A program made the position numbers and the translations under genes. Below are positions 35,901 to 47,900 of a stretch of 64,000 bases of DNA, piece after piece (position 1 is the stretch's first letter; the number at the start of each line of letters is the position of its first letter). The notes below the pieces were generated by a model. It saw nothing but the letters and a program-made list of their open reading frames with translations. It was not told where the DNA came from and ran no database searches. The stretch comes from Mytilus californianus (Eukaryota > Mollusca > Bivalvia > Mytilida > Mytilidae), in contig NW_026262690.1 in assembly GCF_021869535.1 (NCBI RefSeq), positions 13,906,001 through 13,970,000 of the forward strand. Reading direction: 5' to 3'.

Positions 35901-38900
35901 CTTCCAGAATTGATCATCGACATACCTGATACATCCATGTTTGATCTTGCGACCATAAGTAGCTGATGATCAACATACCTGATATGTCCATGTTTGACCT
36001 TGTGACTTCCAGAATTGATCATCGACATACCTGATGCATCCATGTTTGATCTTGCGACCATAAGTAGCTGATGATCAACATACCTGATATGTCCATGTTT
36101 GACCTTGTGACCTTGAGTAGCTGATCATCAACATCTAACATCTCCTGCATTATCATTTGCGATATGTTGACTTGACTGTGATCTAGAGAAGATTTCAGTA
36201 ATCTTATCATCATCTTCTTAAACAATGTCTTCTCCACAAAGTCTGCTGCAAACTACAAAACACAAAAGTTTTTACAATATCTTCTGGATAAATTCTGATG
36301 CAAACTACAAAACAGAAAAGTTTTTACAATGTCTTCTAAATAAAGTTTGCTGCATACTAAAAACCTCAGAACAAACCAGATGTTCTGTAATGTTTTGCTC
36401 ACTTATGATACCCTTGCTATAAGTATTCAGTAAACAGGAAGTTGATAAGTGATGATGGGTGTCCAAATGCATCACATCAAATACCATTCTCACATAAAGC
36501 TTGATATCAAAAAGCTCTTATATGTAGTTCCTGAGAAAAATGGACAAAAATTTCATAAATGACCATTATCTTTTAGAATATATACCAGTAAGTATTTAGT
36601 AAAAGGAAGTTGATGAGCAACATATGTCAATAGGCATCACTCAGTATAGCATTTACATGATGATTCATACCAAATTTCAGGAAGCTCGGATTTGTAGTTT
36701 TTGAGAAAAATGAAAAAAAAATTCTACTGGTTGACAGAGAGGTAGACACATATACACATGTTCAATATACCCTCTTCCTTCAGAAATGGGGGTATAAAAT
36801 TTCATAAACAATTTCATTTCATCATTATCCAGTTCAAAATGCAAAACAAATCAAAGTGATCAATATCACTTGTGGAAAGACTGGAGGAGCTGTGTGCATA
36901 AATTAAAACCATATTTTATTCTTCCATTGATGAATGGTGGCGACTACAAATAGAAGGAGTATAATTAATAGAAATAATATTTGTAATCATTGAGTTAAAT
37001 GAGCACACCTAATGAATGAATTTACATTAAAAGGAAACTTTTTATTCCTAGAAGATCTCATATTGTTTATATTGTAAAATAAGTGTAAATAAAAACACTT
37101 AATGTACGAGGAAGACTAAACATGTTTTAATACACATCTACAACAGGAATGTCAGTTTAGGAAATGTTGGCTGAACATCAATGAGACAGCAAAAAAGGAC
37201 ACAAAGAACTGAAAAGACATACAATGTACAGTCTCTGTCAACGTATTCTTTGTTAATGTTATAAATACCTCTCCACCATGTCCATCAAATATTCCATAGA
37301 TTGAAGATTTAGTATGTTCTAAATCATAAACTATGCTAAACCGGTCCTCCATATGGGGGCGCCTCCCTTGAATAGCATAAACGGCTGCATTGCCTTTTTT
37401 TGTTTCCCAAACATCATTTTCTCCACTTGAATTCAACAGATGAGAATCCTGCACCTATCAAATGAAAAATTTTCCCTTGAATAAATATTAAAATGAATAT
37501 TTAATCTTGACATCTGAAGTGTATGCATTGTAAATTTCTATCCTATAGGAGATGTTTTATATATTTGAATGGCTTATCTTATTTCATTTGGACTGTTTTA
37601 AATGTTAAAATATGAAAATCTCAGATCAGCACAAACTGATTAGAATACTTTTTTTCAAACAGTGTTTTACTACTAAAAATACATTGTAGATGAGTAAAAC
37701 ATACGTAAAGTCAAGTTGTCATTTAAGGTCACATTTTACTACATTTACAATCATAAACAAGAGGCTCTCAAGAGCCTGAATCACTCACCTGTATTTCAGA
37801 GGAGAAGATTATTAAATGTTAGCAAACTTGATGAACAAATTGTGTAAAATTGTCTTTAAAGGGCAATAACTCCTTTAGGGGTCAATTGACAATTTTGGTC
37901 ATATTAACTTTTTAGTAGATCTTACTTTGCTGAACATTATTGCTGCTTACAGTTTATATATATCTATAATAATATTCAAAATAATAACAAAAAACTGCAA
38001 AATTTTGTTAAAACTACCAATTCGGTGGCAGCAACCCAACAATGGGTTGTTCGATTCATCTGATAATTTCAGGGCCGATAGATCTTGACCAATTAAAACA
38101 ATTTTACCCCATATCACATTTGCTCTAAAAGATTTAGTTTTTGAGATATAAGCCAAAAACTGCATTTGACCCTTATGTTCTATTTTTAGCCATGGCGGCC
38201 ATGTTTGTCGATGGATACAAACTTCGGATACAATTTATAAACAAGATACCCTAAGGAACATTTATTTAAAGTTTGAAGGTAATTGGCCCAGTAGTTTCAG
38301 AGGAGAAGATTTTTAAATGTTAGCAAACTTGATGAACAAATTGTGTAAAATTGTCTTTAAAGGGCAATAACTCCTTAAGGAGTCAATTGACAATTATGGT
38401 CATATTAACTTTTTCGTAGATCTTACTTTGCTGAACATTATTGCTGCTTACAGTTTATATATATCTATAATAATTTTCAAAATAATAACAAATAAAATGC
38501 TCCGCAGGGCGCAGCTTGATACGACCGCAGAGGTCGAACCCTGAACAGTTGGGGCAAGTATGGACACAACATTCAAGCTTGATACAGCTCTGAATTTGGA
38601 TTGTGATTAAATATTTGACACAGCATAGGTTTCTGACACAGAATGAATGTGGTCTAAGAACTTAAAAATTTTAAATTGGACATTCACCTATTATGGTCCA
38701 ATATCCAAAATCTAAATACATGGTTAGATTCAGCATATCAAAGAACCCCAAGAATTCAATTTTTGATGAAATCAAACAAAGTTTAATTTTGGACCCTTTT
38801 GACCTCAATGTGGACAAAGTTGATAACGTGGCCCAAAAATAAAAAATCCAAATACATGGTTAGATTCAGCATATCAAAGAACCCAATATATTCAATTTTT

Positions 38901-41900
38901 GTTGAAATCAAACAAAGTTTAATTTTGGACCCCGATTTGGACCAACTTGAAAACTGGGCCCATAATCAAAAATCTAAATACATGTTTAGATTCAGCATAT
39001 CAAAGAACCCTAAAAATTCAATTTTTGTTAAAATCAAACTAAGTTTAATTTTGGACCCTTTGGACCTTAATGTAGATCAATTTGAAAACGGAACCAAAAA
39101 TTAAGAATCTAAATACACGGTTAGATTCGGCATATCAAAGAACCCCAATAATTCAATTTTTGATGAAATCAAACAAAGTTAAATTTTGGACCCTTTGGAC
39201 CTCAATGTGGACCAATTTAAAAACGGGGCCCAAAATCCAAAAACTTAATGTACGGTTAGATTCAGCATATTAAAGAACCCCAAGAATTCAAGAATAAAAC
39301 CCCATTGAAATTGATCAAGAAATAAGCAATTTATACGAAGTATCTTCTTTTGCACAATACTGTGCAATTGAATATTTCTTGCTATTGCGCAATACTGTAC
39401 AATTGACAATTTCTTGCTATTGCGCAATATTGTGCCAATGGATATTTCTTGCTATTGCGCAATACTGTGCAATTGAAGATTTCTTGCTATTGCGCAATAC
39501 TGTGCAATTGAAGATTTCTTGCTATTGTGCAATACTGTGCAATTGAAAATTTCTTGCTATTGCACAATACTTATTATAAAATAATTTACACATCCTGTTT
39601 GGTGTTTATCTCCTACCATATCATTATTATTTGCTTTTAAATATAAATCAGAAATAACCAACTTAAAATGGAAAATTTTAAAAGAAAAAAAAAGGAAAAA
39701 AAGAAAAAAAAAAAATCCCCCCCCAAATTTTTTGAACCCCCTTATGATTCATCACCCCCAAACTCAATCCCAGCCTTCCCTTTGTGGTATGGTACCTTGC
39801 AGTACAATTTCAGAGAGATCCATACACTTGAACACAAGTTATTGTCTGGAAACTAGAAAAATGCTTATTTTTGGCCCCCAATTCCTAAACGTTTCGGGCA
39901 ATTACCCCCAAACTCAATTCCAGCTTTCCCTTTGTGATATGGAACCTTGTAGTACAATTTCAGAAATATCCAAACACTTACACACAGGTTATTGTCATGA
40001 AACTAGAAAAATGCTTGTTTTTTGCCCCTTTTTTGGCCCCTAATTCCTAAAATTTTGAGGCAATTACCCCCAAAATCAATTACAGCCTTCCTTTTGTGAT
40101 ATGGAACCTTGTGGTACAATGTCAGAGAGATCCATACACTTACACACAAGTTATTGTCTGGAAGTTACAAAAATGCTTATTTTTGGCCCCTTTTTGGCCC
40201 CCAATTCCTTAACTGTTGGTACCATAACCCCCAAAATCAATCCCAACCTTCCTTTCGTGGTATTGAACCTTATGGTAAAATTTCATGGAGATCCATTCAC
40301 TTAAACTAAAGTTAGAGTGCGAAAACCAATGTGTCTTCAGACGACGCCGACGCCATACCAATATACGACTAAAAATTTTTTAATTTTTGCGGTCGTATAA
40401 AAACTGCAAAATTTTGTTAAAACTACCAATTCGGTGGCAGCAACCCAACAATGGGTTGTTCGAATCGTCTGAAAATTTCAGGGCCAATAGATCTTGACCA
40501 ATTAAACAATTTTACCCCTTCACATTTGCTCTAAAAGATTTAGTTTTTGAGACATAAGCCAAAAACTGCATTTGACCCTTATGTTCTATTTTTAGCCATT
40601 GCAGCCATGTTTGTTGATGGATACAAACTTCGGATACAATTTATAAACAAGATACCCTAAGGAACATTTATTTAAAGTTTGAAGGTAATTGGCCCAGTAG
40701 TTTCAGAGGAGAAGATTTTTAAATGTTAGCAAACTTGATGAACAAATTGTGTAAAATTGTCTTTAAAGGGCAATAACTCCTTAAGGAGTCAATTGACAAT
40801 TATGGTCATATTAACTTTTTCGTAGATCTTACTTTGCTGAACATTATTGCTGCTTACAGTTTATATATATCTATAATAATATTCAAAATAATAACAAAAA
40901 ACTGCAAAATTTTGTTAAAACTACCAATTCGGTGGCAGCAACCCAACAATGGGTTGTTCGAATCGTCTGAAAATTTCAGGGCCAATAGATCTTGACCAAT
41001 TAAACAATTTTACCCCTTCACATTTGCTCTAAAAGATTTAGTTTTTGAGATATAAGCCAAAAACTGCATTTGACCCTTATGTTCTATTTTTAGCCATGGT
41101 GGCCATGTTTGTCGATGGATACAAACTTCGGATACAATTTATAAACAAGATACCCTAAGGAACATTTATTTAAAGTTTGAAGGTAATTGGCCCAGTAGTT
41201 TCAGAGGAGAAGATTTTTAAATGTTAGCAAACTTGATGAACAAATTGTGTAAAATTGTCTTTAAAGGGCAATAACTCCTTAAGGAGTCAATTGACAATTA
41301 TGGTCATATTAACATTTTCGTAGATCTTACTTTGCTGAACATTATTGCTGCTTACAGTTTACATATATCTATAATAATATTCAAAATAATAACAAAAAAC
41401 TGCAAAATTTTGTTAAAACTACCAATTCGGTGGCAGCAACCCAAAATGGGTTGTTCGAATCGTCTGAAAATTTCAGGGCCATTAGATCTTGACCAATTAA
41501 ACAATTTTACCCCGTCACATATGCTCTTAAAGATTTAGTTTTTGAGATATAAGCCAAAAACTGTATTTGACCCTTATGTTCTATTTTTAGCCATGGCGGC
41601 CATGTTTGTCGATGGATACAAACTTCGGATACAATTTATAAACAAGATACCCTAAGGAACATTTATTCAAAGTTTGAAGGTAATTGGCCCAGTAGTTTCA
41701 GAGGAGAAGATTTTTAAATGTTAGCAAACTTGATGAACAAATTGTGTAAAATTGTCTTTAAAGGGCAATAACTCCTTAAGGAGTCAATTGACAATTATGG
41801 TCATATTAACTTTTTCGTAGATCTTACTTTGCTGAACATTATTGCTGCTTACAGTTTATATATATCTATAATAATATTCAAAATAATAACAAAAAACTGC

Positions 41901-44900
41901 AAAATTTTGTTAAAACTACCAATTCGGTGGCAGCAACCCAACAATGGGTTGTTCGAATCGTCTGAAAATTTCAGGGCCAATAGATCTTGACCAATTAAAC
42001 AATTTTACCCCTTCACATTTGCTCTAAAAGATTTAGTTTTTGAGATATAAGCCAAAAACTGCATTTGACCCTTATGTTCTATTTTTAGCCATGGCGGCCA
42101 TGTTTGTCGATGGATACAAACTTCGGATACAATTTATAAACAAGATACCCTAAGGAACATTTATTTAAAGTTTGAAGGTAATTGGCCCAGTAGTTTCAGA
42201 GGAGAAGATTTTTAAATGTTAGCAAACTTGATGAACAAATTGTGTAAAATTGTCTTTAAAGGGCAATTACTCCTTAAGGAGTCAATTGACAATTATGGTC
42301 ATATTAACTTTTTCGTAGATCTTACTTTGCTGAACATTATTGCTGCTTACAGTTTATATATATCTATAATAATATTCAAAATAATAACAAAAAACTGCAA
42401 AATTTTGTTAAAACTACCAATTCGGTGGCAGCAACCCAACAATGGGTTGTTCGAATCGTCTGAAAATTTCAGGGCCATTAGATCTTGACCAATTAAACAA
42501 TTTTACCCCGTCACATATGCTCTAAAAGATTTAGTTTTTGAGATATAAGCCAAAAACTGTATTTGACCCTTATGTTCTATTTTTAGCCATGGCGGCCATG
42601 TTTGTCGATGGATACAAACTTCGGATACAATTTATAAACAAGATACCCTAAGGAACATTTATTTAAAGTTTGAAGGTAATTGGCCCAGTAGTTTCAGAGG
42701 AGAAGATTTTTAAATGTTAGCAAACTTGAACAAATTGTGTAAATTTGTCTTTAAAGGGCAATAACTCCTTAAGGTGTCAATTGACAATTATGGTCATTTT
42801 TACTTTTTCGTAGATCTCACTTTGCTGAACATTATTGCTGCTTACAGTTTATATATATCTATAATAATATTCAAAATAATAACAAAAAACTGCAAAATTT
42901 TGTTAAAACTACCAATTCGGTGGCAGCAACCCAACAATGGGTTGTTCGAATCGTCTGAAAATTTCAGGGCCAATAGATCTTGACCAATTAAACAATTTTA
43001 CCCCGTCACATTTGCTCTAAAAGATTTTGTTTTTGAGATATAAGCCAAAAACTGTATTTGACCCTTATGTTCTATTTTTAGCCATGGCAGCCATGTTTGT
43101 CGATGGATACAAACTTCGGATACAATTTATAAACAAGATACCCTAAGGAACATTTTAAAGTTTGAAGGTAATTGGCCCAGTAGTTTCAGAGGAGAAGATT
43201 TTTTAAATGTTAGCAAACTTGGATGAACAAATTGTGTAAAATTGTCTTTAAAGGGCAATAACTCCTTAAGGGGTCAATTGACAATTTTGGTCATTTTAAC
43301 TTTTTTGTAGATCTTACTTTGCTGAACATTATTGCTGCTTACAGTTTCTATATATCTATAATAATATTCAAAATAATAACAAAAAACTGCAAAATTTTGT
43401 TATAACTACCAATTCGGTGGCAGCAACCCAACAATGGGTTGTTCGATTCGTCTGAAAATTTCAGAGCTGATAGATCTTGACCAATTAAACAATTTTACCC
43501 CGTCACATTTGCTCTAAAAGCTTTAGTTTTTGAGATATAAGCCAAAAACTGCATATGACCCCTATGTTCTATTTTTAGCCATGGCGGCCATGTTTGTCGC
43601 TGGATCAAAACTTCGGATACAATTTATAAACTAGATACCCTAAGGAACATTTAGTTAAAGTTGAAGGTAATTGGCCCAGTAGTTTCAGAGGAGAAGATTT
43701 TTTAAATAGTTTACGACGACAGACGACGGCAGATGCCAAGTGATGGCATAAGCTCACATGGGGCCCTTTGGGCCCCGGTGAGCTAAAAAGTTACAACACT
43801 TTTTATGAACTGGTTTAACCAAAAGAAGATTAATCAGATTTAAAATCATATGTCTTGGCAAAATAAAAAAAAATTGGATTTTTAAATGTTTTACATAAGA
43901 AGCTGTCAGTCGTTTTCATACATGTGTAATTGTTAAAAAATGGAATTTCATAGTTATAAACAGTTCATTGAACAAGAGCTAGTTAAATTTTGCAATACCT
44001 ACACTACTGTTAATAAATACCATTGGCAGTAATAATTAATTGGTTGATACAGTCATGTCAATATAAAAATAAGGAGATGTGGTATGATTGTCAAAGAGAC
44101 AACTATCCACCAAAGTTCAAATAAAGTGGATGCAAGCAATTAGACAACCGTAGGGCCTTCAACAATGAGAAAAACCCATATGTATAGTCGGCCATAAAAG
44201 GCTCCGACATGAAATATATGAAACAATTCAATTGAGAAAACTAACAGCCTTATTCAAAACAAAACAATTTACGAAAAAACAATTATGACAGACATGAACC
44301 AATGACAACCACTAAAACTACGGGCTCCTGACTTGGGACAGGCACATAATGTGGCGGGGTTAAACATGTTTGTGAGCGCTCAAGAGTGTTTGATCAATAT
44401 ATTGAAGAATGGAAAACCATTACATGTATTATTCATCCTCTTCCAGGCGGGTTAATGGGTGGAACAAAATGAGATCTTATATTTTTTAACAAGATTATGT
44501 TGTTGAAACCTTTGTACACTGTTGATGTCTTTTAGTAATAAAAGTGCTTTTTCTTATTTTTTATGTGAGTGGCATGGCCACTTATTGGGCTGGAAACTGG
44601 GAGGTTCAAAATGTATGAAAATTTGAGACCGGAAGTTGGAAGAGAGATGTTTCTTTTATAAATATTGTTTTAATATATTATTGAAGATGAAAATCATGTT
44701 ATTTAACATTGTCATGTTTATAATGATCTTAGATCAATTCCTTTTACTGAATCTCTTAAAACTGATGAAAAAAAAGTAAAATCACAAAAATACTGAACTC
44801 CGAGGAAAATTCAATCGGAAAGTCCCTAATCACATGGCAAAATCAAATGACAAAACACATCAAACGAATGGACAACAACTGTCATATTCCTGACTTGGTA

Positions 44901-47900
44901 CAGGCATTTTCAAATGTAGAAAATGGTGGATTGAACCTGGTTTTATAGCGCTAAACCTCTCACTTGTACGACAGTCTTATCAAACAGACTGAAAGTTTTA
45001 ATGTTAACAGACTGTCATAAGAAGGTATTTTTATTCCCGGATCAAGATATTTTTAGATTATGCGCCAAAACCAGCAATGTTACATATAGAATCGTTCTTG
45101 TATTTGTTTTAGTCTTCCAAAGGGATAGAAAAGATTAATTGATTGATAAGTTCAAGCATAAATTTATAATTGCAATCCCATGATTAACCATATTCCATAA
45201 GAATTTTGACATCATTAGAAAAAATTGGTTTCATTTTATAGGAAATTTTATCAAACTGAAAAAACTTTTGCTCTGCATCATTGGCAGTCTGTTTGCTTCA
45301 AACTTGACTGTATTTCATAGTATAAAATCCATCCTTTATTCAAAATTAGCAATTTTTAGAAGGCATGCACAAAATCACCATACATTTGAAGACCTGTCAA
45401 AATAGGGGTTTCCTAAATTTTGGACACACATTTCATAAAATCTTAAGCGTGAAATCATTGAGAAGATTTCATGTAATTAAAGTATGTCATGAATTTGTTC
45501 ACAATTTATTATCTGATTATTGGTTTTATGAGTTTACCAAAGTGAAGCCAAAAGTCTTTGGTGCGCAGATACAACAGACTGCACTGTACTAGGCAAATAG
45601 TTCCTATAGTTTGACAGAAAACTGAACCATTAACAATGATTAATCTTTCACTATTTTAAAGCATATCAAAAAGTTACTATTCAATAAATTAAAGATTATC
45701 CTTTCTTTGTCCCTAATGTATGGATATACAATGTATTAATATTAATGACATACACACATGTATTATCAATTTTATTAAAAAGTTGACTTGATTGAGCTTA
45801 TATACATTTTGTTTGTGTACCAGAGTTTTTTTTTATATATCTTTATTTCTGAAAAGATTTTTTTAATGGTCCTTGGAAAGTGCGTTTGTTAGATCAATAG
45901 TAGCAACTTTTGATAAGCGACTTTTCCAGAAAAAGATAATTTCTTCCTCTGAAAAACAGCATCTTCCAAGGGATAAAAATCATAAACATATTCATTTGCA
46001 CTTAATAATTTGAAATATTTTTCATTGAATCCCCCAAAAATATATTTTGTGTAGTATATTTATAGGATCCCATAATTTGGGTGATTGTCCCCAACCTGTA
46101 AAATAAATGTTTAACAGGTTGGGGAAGACCCTCATAAATGGGTACTACATGTGTATCTTATGGGTATTAACATCAATCTCATAGAACCTGAGTTTACCTA
46201 CAGACTGGGAGAAACTCAAATGACCCAATCAAAACCTTCATATTGGAGTCGACTAGGCAACTCAAAATCAAGGACAAGTGAGCAACAAGAACTTTGCCAG
46301 GAAACCATTAACCAACTCATGGGAGATTGCGCACAAGAACAAGCAATATCGTTCACAGATGGATCATGCTTAGGGAACCCAGGACCCTGTGGAGCAGGAG
46401 CAATTATTTATGCTGAACACATTAAACCTGCTGCAAGACTACACAGACCTGTGGCACAAAGAGGATCCATCCTCCTGGCGGAACTCATAGCGATTCTCAT
46501 GGTCCTTGAATACTGCATTACAGAAAATATGTACAACACAATACAAAAAATAAAAATTTTCTCTGACAGTCAAAGCGCCGTGGGATTACTAACACTGAAC
46601 TGGGCCCCAAATAGCTACATCTCCGTAATAAGAGAAATAAAAGAAAACATTGAGCATCTTAGGCAAAAAGGACTAAATGTAATCATATCATGGACACCAG
46701 GACATGCCAATATAGCTGGCAATGACGAGGCTGACATCCTTGCAAAAACAGCAGCACAGGAAGCAAAAGAACTACCACCGGAAAATAACGTCATAACACT
46801 ACAGGACGTCAAACAGGCAGCCTATAAAAGTACAGGAGAAAAATGGCAGAGAAGATGGGAAATATCTGAGAGAGGCAGGGACCTTTACGAAAAAATAACA
46901 ACTACGAAACACTCAATTATGTATGATTTTCCCACTAAAAGACATTTCAGTATATTCGCCCAACTAAGAACTGGCTATACAGAACTCAACTACTACAAGA
47001 ACCGAGTAGGCCAAACCAACGGCATAGAATCATGGAACTGTGGAGCACCTGAAACACCTCACCATTTCCTTCTGGAGTGTCCCTGCTATGAGAAAGAACG
47101 AGCAGATATGTTACAACAAATATCCAAAGAGGTCGGGATCAGAAACCTGAATTTAGCTACTATGCTAACGAGACTAGACGGCGAGAACACCGAAGAGACA
47201 AAAGCCAAACTACAAACAGTGGCACATTACATTGACAGAACAGGCAGATTTGATAATGCTTTTCCTCAATCCCAATCTTAACCAGCGCATACTAAAGCAC
47301 AGAGAAGAAAATACGCCGAGAAAAACGCACCAAAGAGAAAACCTGCACATTGGGAAAATTCGTGCCAACAGGCCTTAAGATTGAGGATTGAGGATATTAT
47401 ACCCAAAATCAGGTATCAATTTACAGTGATACAAAATCAAATTTTTTATTTCATCCTAATAGCTGTTGGTTCAAATATTCATATAAATGGCAACATTTTC
47501 CCCTTTAAGACCACAGTTCAAATGAGAACTGAATATTATACAATGATAATTTCCTCCAAAAATCCTTCTTTTTGAAGGCTGTTAACTTTTATCCTGATAT
47601 TTCAGTCATGGTGTCTTTAGGCAAAATGTTGTCCTTTAACTGAATGTTTGCACCATGACAGAATATATCTGTAAATCCAAAGTTTATATTTTTATCACTG
47701 AAAATTGATACCTGTTATGGCATATAATACCCTAATCCCTTTTGAGTTTCTGAGTCCGGAGTGATTTTCAGAGGTGGCCAAATCAGAAAATCTCTCGGAC
47801 TCAGAATACCAAAAGGGATTAATAATACCCATAAATGAGGATAGTACCCAAAATTTTATGAGGATCCTCCCCATCCTGATTAATGATCCTTAGTTTTAAA

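Larger units (their letters stand above)
37757..43790. mobile_element. Large tandem-core element, ~498-bp units, in phosphatase intron 1
   Basis: It starts AACAAGAGGCTCTCAAGAGCC (hairpin GGCTCTcaAGAGCC at 37763-37776), followed by TGAATCACTCACCTG. It ends with hairpin GGGGCCCtttGGGCCCC and GGTGAGCT near 43760-43784, so CTCACC/GGTGAG are inverted. Unit starts (tttcagaggagaagat) lie at 37794, 38295, 40701, 41199, 41696, 42194, 42692, 43184 and 43683, a steady 492-501 bp apart except for one unit enlarged by an insertion. Inner units are almost identical. Pearl/HINE-like by layout. Confidence 0.85.

Noticed and set aside
42216-42983. ORFs of 69-90 codons in the 498-bp array
   Set aside because: The same frame appears in several units with stops in others, and there is no motif; they are repeat-driven.
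37757-43790. Possible CRISPR or satellite-type centromere array
   Set aside because: Units are contiguous with no spacers, the organism is eukaryotic, and the array is bounded by hairpin termini inside a gene, which fits a tandem-core element better.
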